Shown piece by piece: positions 14,159 through 23,168 of a stretch of DNA of 48,992 bases. The stretch is from Clostridiales bacterium (GTDB lineage Bacteria; Bacillota; Clostridia; Christensenellales; Aristaeellaceae): positions 1 through 48,992 of the forward strand of contig SVGQ01000008.1 of assembly GCA_015056245.1 (NCBI GenBank), in the 5' to 3' direction. Numbering within the stretch: the stretch's first letter is position 1; each line of letters starts with the position of its first letter. Below the pieces are notes generated by a model. That model was not told the DNA's origin and searched no databases. It worked only from the letters and a program-made list of their open reading frames with translations. The translations under genes and the position numbers were made by a program.

Positions 14159-14617
14159 ATGGCAGGCCCTCTGAATACCCTTCGTTTAGCCCAGGTCGGC
14201 ATGATCGTGCGCGACATCGAAACCACCAAGGTGAAATTTGCTGAGTTCCTCGGCGTACCCGTGCCTCCCACGGTGGATGGCGGTGAGTTCGCCATCACCC
14301 AGACCACGGTGAACGGTCAGCCTGCTCCGGATGCCAACTGCAAGATGGCGTTCTTCGATTTGGAAAACACCCAGCTGGAGTTGATCGAGCCCAATGGCGT
14401 CAAGAGCACCTGGCAAGATTTTCTGGATCAGCACGGCGAAGGCATCCACCACATCGCCTTTGGCGTAAAGGATACTGATGAGAAAATCATTGCCTGTGAA
14501 GCCATGGGCATGAAGTGCACCCAGCGGGGCAAGTATGGCGATGGCGGCGGCGAATACGCCTATCTGGATGCCACCGATATGCTCAAATGCTTCGTGGAAA
14601 CGCTGGAAAGCTACTGA
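14159..14617 (+). CDS. VOC (glyoxalase/dioxygenase) family protein
   Basis: A 152-residue protein, starting at 14159 with GAAGG about 9 bases upstream. It has two beta-alpha-beta-beta-beta VOC modules: RLAQVGMIVRDIETTKVKFAEFLGV at the N-terminus and GIHHIAFGVKDTDEKIIACEAMG in the second half. The latter resembles methylmalonyl-CoA epimerase-like VOC enzymes. Likely metal ligands are the histidine in HHIAF and glutamates in QLELIEP and near the C-terminus. It forms an operon with the Gfo/Idh oxidoreductase 14 bases downstream, suggesting epimerisation or isomerisation of a sugar-derived intermediate. The reaction is not known. Confidence 0.8.
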   Translation: MAGPLNTLRLAQVGMIVRDIETTKVKFAEFLGVPVPPTVDGGEFAITQTTVNGQPAPDANCKMAFFDLENTQLELIEPNGVKSTWQDFLDQHGEGIHHIAFGVKDTDEKIIACEAMGMKCTQRGKYGDGGGEYAYLDATDMLKCFVETLESY

Positions 14618-14631
14618 GGAGGAACGCGATC

Positions 14632-15816
14632 ATGCAAGTGAAACGAGTCAAAACAGCCGTTGTAGGCTGCGGCATTATCTCGCAGGTGTATCTGCGCAAC
14701 ATGACCCGCCTGTTCAGCATTCTGGATGTGGTGGCTGTGTGCGACCTGATCCCGGAGCTGGCCCAGCGGGCTGCCAAGGAATACGGCGTGCCGAAGATTA
14801 TGACGCTGGAAGAGATCGAAGCCAGCAACGAGATCGAACTGGTGGTAAACCTGACGGCGGCCTCTGCCCATTATGGCATCATCAAGCGGCTGCTGCTGTC
14901 CGGCAAGCATGTCTATACCGAAAAAACCATGACTGCCAAGCTGGAGGAAGCTCAGGAACTGGTTCAGATCGCCAATGAAAAAGGCCTGTACTTGGCAGTT
15001 GCGCCGGATACCGCGCTGGGTGCCAGCATCCAGACTGCCCGCTGGGCCGTGGATCACGGCCTCGTCGGCGAGGTAACCTCCTGCATCGTGTCCATCAACC
15101 GGGATCAGAACCTGAACGCAGAGCGTTTCCGCTTTCTGCGCAGCGAAGGCGGCGCGCTGCCCTATGATGTGGGCATCTATTATATTCAAGCACTGCTCTG
15201 TATTCTTGGCCCGGTTGTTGAGGTGACCGGCTTTGGCGCGCCCGCTCCCGCCCGTCAGCGGCAGTTCCTGTTCAATCAGGATGACCCGGAAAGCTGGCAG
15301 ATTCCCGGTAACAATCTGGTAGCCGGTTCCCTGCGCTTTCAGCGGGGCGCACTGGGTATCCTGCACTTTGATGGCAACACCATCGGTGCGGAGTGTTCCA
15401 CCTTCCGCATCTATGGCACAGAGGGCATACTGGAACTGGGCGATCCCAACCGTTTTGGCGACCCCATCCGGCTCATCAAACCGGAAAGTGACCCCTGCTA
15501 CCTGCCCCTGACCCATGGTTACAACGGCGCTTGCGTGCTGGAGGATGCCACCGAGTTTGAGAAGGGCTACGGCAACCGGGGCATTGGTGTGGCGGAACTG
15601 GCATGGGCCATCCGCAAAGGCCGCCCCAACCGCCTCAGCAAGGAAATGGGCCTGCACGGTCTGGAAGTGCTGCAAGGCCTTGACAAAACAGCCGAAACCG
15701 GCGGTGTGTACCGCATGACCTCCACCTTCACCTGCCAGCCGCTGAAATCCGGTGTCTACTCCACCATGTGGTGCGGCGGCGCACGGGCTGACGCAGAGCT
15801 TTCGCTGGTGGATTAA
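14632..15816 (+). CDS. Gfo/Idh/MocA-family oxidoreductase
   Basis: A 394-residue protein; the start at 14632 has GAGGAGG upstream. Residues about 5-125 form the NAD(P)-binding Rossmann fold: VKTAVVGCGIISQVYL, a VCDL strand end, and HVYTEKTMTAKLEEAQEL, where the usual EKP is EKT. Residues 130-390 form the substrate domain, with the DVGIYYIQ motif of the family. Such enzymes oxidise or reduce sugars, inositols or sugar acids. The gene lies 14 bases after the VOC gene in one operon and is followed by a terminator. Confidence 0.87.
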   Translation: MQVKRVKTAVVGCGIISQVYLRNMTRLFSILDVVAVCDLIPELAQRAAKEYGVPKIMTLEEIEASNEIELVVNLTAASAHYGIIKRLLLSGKHVYTEKTMTAKLEEAQELVQIANEKGLYLAVAPDTALGASIQTARWAVDHGLVGEVTSCIVSINRDQNLNAERFRFLRSEGGALPYDVGIYYIQALLCILGPVVEVTGFGAPAPARQRQFLFNQDDPESWQIPGNNLVAGSLRFQRGALGILHFDGNTIGAECSTFRIYGTEGILELGDPNRFGDPIRLIKPESDPCYLPLTHGYNGACVLEDATEFEKGYGNRGIGVAELAWAIRKGRPNRLSKEMGLHGLEVLQGLDKTAETGGVYRMTSTFTCQPLKSGVYSTMWCGGARADAELSLVD

Positions 15817-15830
15817 CGGAAAACCTCAAG

Positions 15831-15867
15831 GGGTCTGTCTGCTTTTGCAGGCGGACCCTTTCATTTT
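15831..15867 (+). terminator. Terminator of the VOC/oxidoreductase operon
   Basis: A 12-base stem with two G-U pairs (15831-15842 and 15847-15858), a TTTT loop and a T-rich tail starts 14 bases after the oxidoreductase stop. Confidence 0.8.
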
Positions 15868-15871
15868 ACCA

Positions 15872-15899
15872 TTTACAACCTATCTATTTGTGATATGAT
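15872..15899 (+). promoter_or_regulatory. Promoter of the leucine-rich repeat protein gene
   Basis: TTTACA (15872-15877) and TATGAT (15894-15899) are 16 bases apart. The 80-base leader after it is AT-rich and contains an imperfect inverted repeat, GTCATTT / AAATGAT, at 15900-15920. Confidence 0.5.
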
Positions 15900-15982
15900 G
15901 TCATTTATAATCAAATGATATATGACACCACGCAATCATATATCGGAAAGCAATCTTACACGAATATTCAGGAGGAATTGAG

Positions 15983-18034
15983 ATGAAACAGCGTATCGCC
16001 CTTCTGCTTGCTCTGCTATTGTTGCTGGCAGCTGGCTTCTCCGCAGCAGAATCCGTCCCGGATGAAAGCTATATTGTGCCCGCTTGGGCCGTTGGGTCCA
16101 TCCCCGATGAGAGACCCGAAGGTATTACCAGCGGCGATTTTGAATACCTGCTGCTGGAAGATGGCACCGCCAGCATCATAGCCTACAACGGCAAGGAGAA
16201 AACCCTCACCCTGCCCGATAAACTGGACGGCTACACCGTATCCACCATCGGTGCAAAGGCCTTTTCCGGCAATGGCAAAATCACAGAACTCACCCTGCCG
16301 GAAGGGATTACCTGTATCGAAGACGCTGCCTTTGCCGGTTGCCGCAAACTCACGACCGTATACCTGCCGGACAGTCTCCAGCAAGTTGGAACCAACCCCT
16401 TCGTCAACTGCGCCAAACTGACGGATTTCCACCTCCCGGCAGAGCATCCCTGCCTGAAGGTGGTGGATGGCATGCTGCTGAACGCTGTTCAGCAACAGCT
16501 GATCTGCTATCCCTCTGCACTGGAAGCCACCTGCTGTACCGTGCCTGAAGGAATCTGCGTCATTGGCGGGGATGCCTTCTCCGGCGCGTCCGCATTGCAG
16601 GAGATCCTGTTGCCCCAGAGCGTGACCGTCATCGGCGAGCGGGCTTTTGCTGCCTGTTCCGGTCTCACCGCATTGCAGTTGCCCGAGGGCCTGACTGCCA
16701 TGGGCGATGAGGCTTTCCGCTCCTGCTCTTCCCTGACTCAACTGGTCATTCCCCAAGGCATCGACCACATTGCCCCCCGCACTTTCTATGCCTGCAGTGC
16801 CCTTACGGACATCACCCTGCCCGCCGGGCTTTCTGCCATTGATACGGAAGCCTTCGATCACTGCTCCGGACTGACCACCCTGACCTTACCGGAAGGCCTT
16901 ACCACGTTGGGAGACCGGGTATTCCAGTTCTGTAGCAGCCTGACCGCCATCTCTCTGCCGGACACCCTGACCACCGTTGGCGTCAATCCCTTTCTCAGCT
17001 GCAAAAGCCTGACAGACATCAAGGTATCTCCCGAGCATCCTGTGCTGGCAACCCCGGACGGTGTTTTGCTGAACAAGGCGGAGAAAAAGATCCTCAGCTA
17101 TCCTTACGCCCTCACCGCCGCCCACTATACCCTCCCGGCTGATATCCAAAGCATCGGCGATCAAGCCTTTGAAGGCGTGCCCCTTGAAACCGTCACGTTG
17201 CCGGAAGGTCTCGTTTCCATCGGTTTCAAAGCCTTTACCACCTGTCCTGCCCTTACGGAGATCACCATTCCCTCCACTGTGACCAATGTGGGGGATGCTG
17301 CTTTCATGCAGTGCCCGGCGCTGAAAAAAGCGGTGCTACTGAACAGTGTCACATCGTTTTCTCAGTTTCTGGATTGCCGCGCCCTCAGCGAAGTATCCCT
17401 GTCTGACGGTATTACCATCATCGCTCCTCATTGTTTTACCGTGTGCACTGCACTTGGCAGCATCGACCTGCCGCAGCAACTCACCTATATTGGCAGATCG
17501 GCCTTCTCCAACTGCAATTCGCTGGCAGAAATCACCCTGCCGGACAGCCTGACCTACGTGGGCGAAGGCGCGTTCTCCCTGTGTCCCCTGCTGACCACCG
17601 TGGTTTTCCCGGACGGTGTAGAAATGCCCTATGGCCGGGTGTTCTACCGCAGCAACGCCATCAGATACGTCACTCTGCCCAGCGGCATGACCAGCATCGG
17701 CCCGGGCATGTTCTACAACAACTTCCAGTTGCAGGAGATCACCATTCCCAGCGGCGTGAACCGGATTTATGAATTCGCCTTCTTCTGCTGCTCTTCCCTC
17801 AAGGAAATCGTGATTCCCGATGGCGTGACCCTGCTGGATGAATTTGTAATGGCTGACTGCGCCGCGCTGGAGCATGTGACCATCCCTGCCAGCGTCACGG
17901 AGATCCGGGAGACCGCCCTGATGGGTACCCACAGCACCGTGGTTTATCATGTGGCTGAGGGTTCCTTCGCAGAACAGTGGTGCAAGGATAACGGCAAGCT
18001 TTATGAATACCTGCCCGTCACTCCTCAGCCCTGA
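15983..18034 (+). CDS. Secreted BspA-like leucine-rich repeat protein
   Basis: A 683-residue protein starting at 15983 after CAGGAGGA. Residues 1-23 are a signal peptide (RIALLLALLLLLAAGFSAA-ES). From about residue 75 to 660 there are roughly two dozen BspA/LRR_5-type repeats of about 23 residues, with the recurring form LTEITLPDSLTYVGEGAFSLC. Two insertions near residues 140-185 and 335-375 both read like HPCLKVVDGMLLN and HPVLATPDGVLLN, suggesting an internal duplication. The end has no LPXTG motif or membrane helix, so it is secreted or held by other means. BspA-like proteins often bind host or cell-surface ligands; that role is only inferred here. Confidence 0.88.
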   Translation: MKQRIALLLALLLLLAAGFSAAESVPDESYIVPAWAVGSIPDERPEGITSGDFEYLLLEDGTASIIAYNGKEKTLTLPDKLDGYTVSTIGAKAFSGNGKITELTLPEGITCIEDAAFAGCRKLTTVYLPDSLQQVGTNPFVNCAKLTDFHLPAEHPCLKVVDGMLLNAVQQQLICYPSALEATCCTVPEGICVIGGDAFSGASALQEILLPQSVTVIGERAFAACSGLTALQLPEGLTAMGDEAFRSCSSLTQLVIPQGIDHIAPRTFYACSALTDITLPAGLSAIDTEAFDHCSGLTTLTLPEGLTTLGDRVFQFCSSLTAISLPDTLTTVGVNPFLSCKSLTDIKVSPEHPVLATPDGVLLNKAEKKILSYPYALTAAHYTLPADIQSIGDQAFEGVPLETVTLPEGLVSIGFKAFTTCPALTEITIPSTVTNVGDAAFMQCPALKKAVLLNSVTSFSQFLDCRALSEVSLSDGITIIAPHCFTVCTALGSIDLPQQLTYIGRSAFSNCNSLAEITLPDSLTYVGEGAFSLCPLLTTVVFPDGVEMPYGRVFYRSNAIRYVTLPSGMTSIGPGMFYNNFQLQEITIPSGVNRIYEFAFFCCSSLKEIVIPDGVTLLDEFVMADCAALEHVTIPASVTEIRETALMGTHSTVVYHVAEGSFAEQWCKDNGKLYEYLPVTPQP

Positions 18035-18049
18035 TTCCCTGACATTTAC

Positions 18050-18087
18050 TGCCCGCCCGGCTGTTTTGCAGCCGTGGCGGGTCTTTT
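18050..18087 (+). terminator. Terminator of the leucine-rich repeat gene
   Basis: The stem CCCGCC plus GGCTG pairs with CAGCC plus GGCGGG, with small bulges, followed by TCTTTT. It lies 18 bases after the gene stop. Confidence 0.75.
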
Positions 18088-18119
18088 CATGCCTGCAAAA
18101 AAGCGCATCCCCAAAACGA

Positions 18120-18154
18120 ACACAAAACGCCCCCGGCACTGCTGCCGGGGGCGG
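18120..18154 (-). terminator. Terminator of the CUT2 transporter operon
   Basis: A GC-rich stem, CGCCCCCGGCA / TGCCGGGGGCG, ends on the minus strand in TTTTGTG. It lies 55 bases after the last gene of the leftward operon, facing the previous terminator. Confidence 0.85.
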
Positions 18155-18208
18155 AAAGCTCAACCGATAAGCTTTATTTTTGAGGAGGAAGCCGACATGC
18201 GGCGATAT

Positions 18209-19264
18209 TTACTGTTTGGTTCCTTCCTTAGCCTTGGCTTTCTTCTTGGCGCGCTGGGACAGCACAACGCTCTGCAGCACGATGAAGAAGCACAGCATGC
18301 CGCCGGTGGTAATGGACTGCCACCAGGGCTTGGTCAAACCGGAAGCAGGCACGATGGCCTTGATGGTGGTCAGGGTCAGCACGCCGAAGAAGGTGCCGAT
18401 CACGTTGCCCACACCGCCGGTCAGCAGCGTGCCGCCGATGATGGAGGAAGCGATGGCGTTCATCTCAGCGCCTGCGGCGTTGGTGGCGTTGCCTGCGCCG
18501 GTATGCATCATGAACACAAAGCCGGCGATACCGCTGAGCAGACCGCTGATCAGGTAGGAATAGAACCGGGTGCGCTTCACATTCACGCCCAGCATCAGCG
18601 CGCTCTGGCTGTTGCCGCCGATGGCGTAGAAGTTGCGGCCCAGACGGGTCTTTTTCAGCATCACAAACACGATCACCACGATCAACAATGCGATGACCAC
18701 ACCGATTTCCATACGGGCGGGGATCAGGTTGCCTTTCTTGGCAATGTAGCCCAGCCACGGAATTTCGATCTTGGTCTTCATCAGGGCCTTGAAGCCCTCA
18801 TGGGCGATCTTCTGGGGCTCCAGACTGACGATGGTGGTCATGCCGCGGGCAAAGAACATACCAGCCAGCGTGATGATGAAGGGCTGGATCTCCAGATAGG
18901 AGATCAGGTAGCCCTGCGCCAGACCAAAGCACAGACCGATGCCGACAGCCAACAGAGCAGCGGTGAAAATGCTTCCGCCGTTGTTCATGTGAACGATGCA
19001 GCTCATAACCACCAGTGCAGTCACGCCGCCAACGGAGATGTCGATGCCGCCGCCGATCATAACAATGGTCAGGCCGCAGGCAACGATGATCAGCGCGGCG
19101 TTGTTGTTGAGCATATCAAACACCTGCTGGAAGCGCAGGAAGCCGCCGCCCAGGAAGATCATCGCCAGCGCGTACATCGCTATGAAAATACAGATGGTAA
19201 TGGTCAGAAGCAGCTGGGTATCGGTCAGCGGCTCCCGGCGTTTCAACTGATTGCCGTTCTTCAT
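18209..19264 (-). CDS. yjfF: CUT2 sugar ABC transporter permease (YjfF type)
   Basis: A 351-residue membrane protein with about nine hydrophobic segments. It has the RbsC-family motif GLTIVMIGGGIDISVGG near residue 65-80 and the C-terminal AIASSIIGGTLLTGGVGNVIGTFFG near 270-295, both typical of CUT2 permeases. It is the last gene of the operon; its start directly abuts the stop of the previous permease gene. Order and similarity suggest the second permease of a YtfQRT-YjfF-type galactofuranose or related pentose/hexose importer. The tail KKKAKAKEGTK is basic. The substrate is inferred from the operon, not from this protein. Confidence 0.88.
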   Translation of the reverse strand: MKNGNQLKRREPLTDTQLLLTITICIFIAMYALAMIFLGGGFLRFQQVFDMLNNNAALIIVACGLTIVMIGGGIDISVGGVTALVVMSCIVHMNNGGSIFTAALLAVGIGLCFGLAQGYLISYLEIQPFIITLAGMFFARGMTTIVSLEPQKIAHEGFKALMKTKIEIPWLGYIAKKGNLIPARMEIGVVIALLIVVIVFVMLKKTRLGRNFYAIGGNSQSALMLGVNVKRTRFYSYLISGLLSGIAGFVFMMHTGAGNATNAAGAEMNAIASSIIGGTLLTGGVGNVIGTFFGVLTLTTIKAIVPASGLTKPWWQSITTGGMLCFFIVLQSVVLSQRAKKKAKAKEGTKQ

Positions 19265-20338
19265 TTATGCCGCCTCCTTCACTTGCTTGCCGCTCTTCAG
19301 TTTCGCCCACAGCTTGCTGAAGAACGCCTTCACCACCGGCGAACCGATGACAACGATCAGGATGATAACGATGGCCTTGTAGGCCTTCACGTCCGTGGAG
19401 GGAACCTTCATGGCGTAGAGGGTGGTGGTCAGGGCCTGAATGGTGTAAGCGCCCAGCACGGAGCTGGAAACCTTGAACTTACCGCCGCCCAGCGCGTTGC
19501 CGCCGATGGCGACCGCCAGAATGGTATCCATTTCCACATCCAGCAGCAGGGTCTCATGGTTGATCAGGCCCAGACGGCTGACGCCGATGCAGCCTGCCAC
19601 CGCGCAGCACACGCCCAGAATCATAAAGCTGAGCAGCTTGATGAAGGTGGTGTTGATGCCGTTGAGGCGGGCAGCCCGCTGGTTGATACCCACCGTCTGA
19701 GTGAACAGGCCCAGCGTGGTGAACTTGAAAACCAGCGCGAAGATAATGCCGCAGATGATCACGATCAAAATGGGTGTGGGCACCGGGATACCGGGAATGA
19801 AGCTGCCGATGGCATTGATCAGGGGGCTTTCCACCGTGGGGGTGGCGCCGCCGTTGATCCAGTACGCAATGGAACGACCGCAGGTGTACAGCACCAGCGT
19901 GGCGATCATGGGCTGGATCTTGAATACGGAAACCAGGGTGCCGTTAAAGGTGCCGAAGATGATCGCCACCGCGCAGCAGCATACAAAGGCCAGCGCGATG
20001 GAGCCGATGGTGATCTCGCCGGAGCGCAGCACCTTGACAAACATACTGCCCGCAATGGCAGCCAGCGCGCCAACGGAGATATCCTGACCGCCGCAGGCAG
20101 CGGTGACCAGCGTCATACCCATGGCCAGCACCGCCAGCTCGGAGGCACCGTTGAGGATACTGATCAGGTTACCGGTGAGCACAGTGTTGCCCACATTGTT
20201 CTTGGTGATCTCCACCGAGAAGAAGCTGGGATCCCGGAACAGATTGAACACAACGATCAACAGGATGGACAGAAGAGGCAGCAGCAACTGGGAATACTTG
20301 CTCCAGTCCATCTTTTTCTTTTGAGCCGGATTCGCCAT
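19265..20338 (-). CDS. ytfT: CUT2 sugar ABC transporter permease (YtfT type)
   Basis: A 357-residue membrane protein. The start at 20338 is chosen because GCAGGAGG lies upstream; a frame extension to 20359 overlaps the ATPase gene. It has a hydrophobic first helix (LLLPLLSILLIVVFNLF), the CUT2 motif VTAACGGQDISVGALAAIAGS in the first half, and AVAIGGNALGGGKFKV in the second. It pairs with the YjfF-type protein to form the channel. The gene starts one base after the ATPase stop, which implies coupled translation. Confidence 0.88.
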   Translation of the reverse strand: MANPAQKKKMDWSKYSQLLLPLLSILLIVVFNLFRDPSFFSVEITKNNVGNTVLTGNLISILNGASELAVLAMGMTLVTAACGGQDISVGALAAIAGSMFVKVLRSGEITIGSIALAFVCCCAVAIIFGTFNGTLVSVFKIQPMIATLVLYTCGRSIAYWINGGATPTVESPLINAIGSFIPGIPVPTPILIVIICGIIFALVFKFTTLGLFTQTVGINQRAARLNGINTTFIKLLSFMILGVCCAVAGCIGVSRLGLINHETLLLDVEMDTILAVAIGGNALGGGKFKVSSSVLGAYTIQALTTTLYAMKVPSTDVKAYKAIVIILIVVIGSPVVKAFFSKLWAKLKSGKQVKEAA

Positions 20339-20339
20339 A

Positions 20340-21848
20340 TCAGTCCACACCTCCTGCAATCGTCCGCATTACATTGCTCTGGGTCAGTTCCTGACCGCGC
20401 AGTTCGCCCACAATGTGCCGGTCGCGCATGACGATCAGGCGGGAGCAGGTACGCAGCATTTCCTCAATTTCGGAAGAAATAAAGGTGACGCTCATACCTT
20501 CCTCCGCCAGTTTGCGCACCAGTCGCTGGATCTCCGTCTTGGTACCCACGTCGATGCCGCGGGTGGGCTCGTCCAGAATCAGGTACTGGGGATGGGTGAG
20601 CAGCCAGCGGGCCAGAATGACCTTCTGCTGGTTGCCGCCGGAGAGGGACTTGATGGGCGTATCCTTGGACGCGGTCTTGATTTCCAGCGCCTTGATGTAC
20701 TCATCAGCAAAGGCGTCCGCCTCCGCCTGAGAGAAGGGCTTGAAGAACCCCTTCATCACCTGCAGCGCCAGAATGATGTTATCCCGCACAGACAGATCGG
20801 CGATGATGCCATCGTCCTTGCGGTCTTCGGGCAGATAGCCGATGCCCTGCTTCATAGCCTGAATGGGCTTGAGGATCTTGGTCTCTTTGCCGCCAATGCG
20901 CACTTTGCCATTGGTTACCCGATCGGCAGCGAAAATCGCGCGTACGCTCTCGCTGCGCCCGGAACCCAACAGGCCCGTAAAGCCGTTGACCTCGCCCTTG
21001 CGGATGACGAAATCAAAGGGATTGGTGCAGGCTGCGCTGGACAATTGCTGGGCCTCATACACCACTTCGCCGGCATCGGATGCTTCGTCCTCATCCCGGT
21101 TCAGTTCGCTGAGTTCCTCCAGCTCCTTGCCCATCATCTTGGCAACCAGTTCCACCTGGGGCAGGTTTTCGATCTCATACTCACCCACCAGCTCGCCATT
21201 GCGAAGCACCGTGATGCGGTCGCTGACCTCATACACCTGCTCCAAAAAGTGGGTAACAAAGATAATGCCAACGCCTCTGGCCTTCAGATCGCGCATGAGG
21301 CCAAAGAGCATCGCCACTTCCTTGTCATCCAGCGAAGAGGTGGGCTCATCCAGAATGAGCACCTTGCAGTCCATGTCCACCGCCCGGGCGATGGCCACCA
21401 TCTGCTGCACAGCCAGCGAGCAGCTGCCCAGCTGCTGCTTGGGCCGGGCCGGGATGCCCAGATTCTCCAGAATCTCCCCGGCCTTTCTCTCCATAGCTTT
21501 CCAGTCCACGGTCACATAGTTGCCGCGACCGATAAACATGTTTTCCGCAACGGTCAGGTTGGGGCAAAGCGTGATCTCCTGATACACAGTGCTGATGCCC
21601 GCCTTTTGCGCGTCCTGCGGAGAACGGATGCTGACCTCGCCTTCCACGCCGTCGATAAAAATCTGTCCTGCGTCTTTGGCGTACACACCCGTGAGCACCT
21701 TGATCAACGTGGATTTACCGGCGCCGTTTTCGCCCATCAGCGCATGAATTTCGCCCTTGCGGAGGGTAAAATCCACGTTGTTGAGGGCCTTGACGCCCGG
21801 AAACGTCTTGCCAATCCCGCGCATAGACAAAACGACTTCGTTTTGCAT
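20340..21848 (-). CDS. ytfR: CUT2 sugar ABC transporter ATPase (two fused domains, YtfR type)
   Basis: A 502-residue protein, start 21848 after GGAGGAG. Two nucleotide-binding domains are fused. In the first, Walker A is GENGAGKST near residue 40 and Walker B is VLILDEPTSSLD near 160-170. In the second, Walker A is degenerate (GLLGSGRSES), as is usual in RbsA/YtfR proteins, while signature SGGNQQK and LILDEPTRGID are intact near 400-430. It powers import by the permeases encoded just downstream and follows the binding-protein gene after a stem-loop region of about 130 bases. Confidence 0.93.
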   Translation of the reverse strand: MQNEVVLSMRGIGKTFPGVKALNNVDFTLRKGEIHALMGENGAGKSTLIKVLTGVYAKDAGQIFIDGVEGEVSIRSPQDAQKAGISTVYQEITLCPNLTVAENMFIGRGNYVTVDWKAMERKAGEILENLGIPARPKQQLGSCSLAVQQMVAIARAVDMDCKVLILDEPTSSLDDKEVAMLFGLMRDLKARGVGIIFVTHFLEQVYEVSDRITVLRNGELVGEYEIENLPQVELVAKMMGKELEELSELNRDEDEASDAGEVVYEAQQLSSAACTNPFDFVIRKGEVNGFTGLLGSGRSESVRAIFAADRVTNGKVRIGGKETKILKPIQAMKQGIGYLPEDRKDDGIIADLSVRDNIILALQVMKGFFKPFSQAEADAFADEYIKALEIKTASKDTPIKSLSGGNQQKVILARWLLTHPQYLILDEPTRGIDVGTKTEIQRLVRKLAEEGMSVTFISSEIEEMLRTCSRLIVMRDRHIVGELRGQELTQSNVMRTIAGGVD

Positions 21849-21896
21849 ATACACTCCTCCTCCCCTGCTTCCAACAGGTTTTGTCACTTACGGAAA

Positions 21897-21940
21897 GCGC
21901 GGTGCGGAATGCGGAGGAACTCCACATAGCCGCACCGCGC
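21897..21940 (-). terminator. Intra-operon stem-loop after the CUT2 binding-protein gene
   Basis: A perfect 11-base stem, GCGCGGTGCGG / CCGCACCGCGC, with a 22-base loop lies in the 128-base gap between the binding-protein and ATPase genes. There is no strong T-run, so it more likely stabilises the binding-protein mRNA or partly attenuates the rest. Confidence 0.6.
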
Positions 21941-21976
21941 AGAATTACTTAGTCAGACTTTTCGCTCCAGACTGGA

Positions 21977-22936
21977 TTATTCGCCCAGGCCGTAGGTAGC
22001 GATGTCTTCTTCGGTGATGGTAGCAGCCTCGAAGAAGGTTTCTTCGGAGATGACCTTCTTCACTTCGATGGTTTCGCCAGCTTCAACCTTCTGGATCATG
22101 TCAGCGATGACCTGAGCCTGGAAGGGAGAGCACTGACCATCGTAGTTCCAGTTGCCAGCCAGCACTTCGCGCAGGGCCCAACGGTTGCAGTCAAAGCCCA
22201 TAACGATGACCTTGCCATCCTTGCCGTGGGTGATGCCAGCTTCGTCCAGAGCAGCCACAGCGCCCTTAGCCATGCCGTCGTTCTCAGCGTAGATGATGTT
22301 GAAGTCTTCGCCGGAGTTGATCACGGACTCGGTGATCTTCTTGGCTTCAGCTTCGTCCCAGGTAGCGGTCTGCTGCACAACGATCTTCCAGTTCTCGGCG
22401 GCGTCAACCTGCTCCTGCAGGGGGTTGGTGCGGCCCAGCTGAGCGTCGGAACCCATAGCGCCCTGGATGTGGATGATGTTGTAAGCTTCCAGATTCAGGC
22501 CCTTGAGCCATTCGGTGGCCAGCTTGCCCTGGTTAGCCATGTCGGAAACCACAGCAGCGGTGTAGAGGCTCTCGTCCACAGCGATCATACGGTCGAACAG
22601 GAACACGCCGATGCCAGCTTCCTGAGCGGCGGTCAGCACTTCGTCCCAACCGGTGGTCTCAGCGGCAGAGATGAGCAGGTAGTCCACGCCATCGGTGATG
22701 AACTGCTGAGCGGCAGCCAGCTGTTCGTCGTTCTTCAGGCTGTAGAAGGTCTTGGCTTCGTAGCCGTTCTCAGCGGTGAAAACAGCCTCGAAATCCTTCA
22801 CGTTGGCTTCACGGTAGCCGGACTCAGAGGGGGGGTTGTTCACGATACCCACGGTGATGACATCAGCTTCAGCCACGGCCACACAAGCGGTGATGACCAT
22901 CAGCAGAGCCAGCAGCATTGCAACAAACTTCTTCAT
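21977..22936 (-). CDS. ytfQ: CUT2 sugar-binding protein (YtfQ-like)
   Basis: A 319-residue protein, start 22936 after TTAGGAGG. The signal peptide is residues 1-22 with ITAC, a lipobox-like site; ordinary cleavage at AVA-EA is also possible. The mature protein is a periplasmic-binding-protein-like fold: ITVGIVNNPPSESGYREAN, then QFITDGVDYLLISAAETTGWDEVLTAAQEAG and VFLFDRM, as in YtfQ. It captures the sugar for the transporter encoded downstream. It is clearly related to the lipoprotein encoded at 24617-25594, which I take to be a sensing partner. Expression is probably controlled by the divergent kinase and the regulator at 29730-31319. Confidence 0.87.
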   Translation of the reverse strand: MKKFVAMLLALLMVITACVAVAEADVITVGIVNNPPSESGYREANVKDFEAVFTAENGYEAKTFYSLKNDEQLAAAQQFITDGVDYLLISAAETTGWDEVLTAAQEAGIGVFLFDRMIAVDESLYTAAVVSDMANQGKLATEWLKGLNLEAYNIIHIQGAMGSDAQLGRTNPLQEQVDAAENWKIVVQQTATWDEAEAKKITESVINSGEDFNIIYAENDGMAKGAVAALDEAGITHGKDGKVIVMGFDCNRWALREVLAGNWNYDGQCSPFQAQVIADMIQKVEAGETIEVKKVISEETFFEAATITEEDIATYGLGE

Positions 22937-23168
22937 GAAATGTGCCTCCTAAAACTTATTTGTCCAATCTGGTGGACTTGTTACTGTTATTGTATATGAA
23001 TACCCCCTCAAGAACATTCAAATTCTTTTTTTCTTTTTAGCAAGTTTTTTGGGAAGATTTTTTCCGCCTCCCCAAAAATGACAGATTTATTCGATTGATG
23101 ATACTTTTTTTCGCCGCCTCCAAAACAGCCAAAAAACATGCTATAATAATCGGAAAGGGGCTGAACAT

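Noticed and set aside
18074-20431. 785-codon rightward frame opposite the CUT2 permease genes
   Set aside because: It is His/Gln/Asp-rich low-complexity translation on the antisense strand of two clear permease genes, an effect of GC-rich codon use.
20415-21929. 504-codon rightward frame opposite the ytfR-like ATPase gene
   Set aside because: Antisense shadow of a gene with intact Walker and signature motifs.
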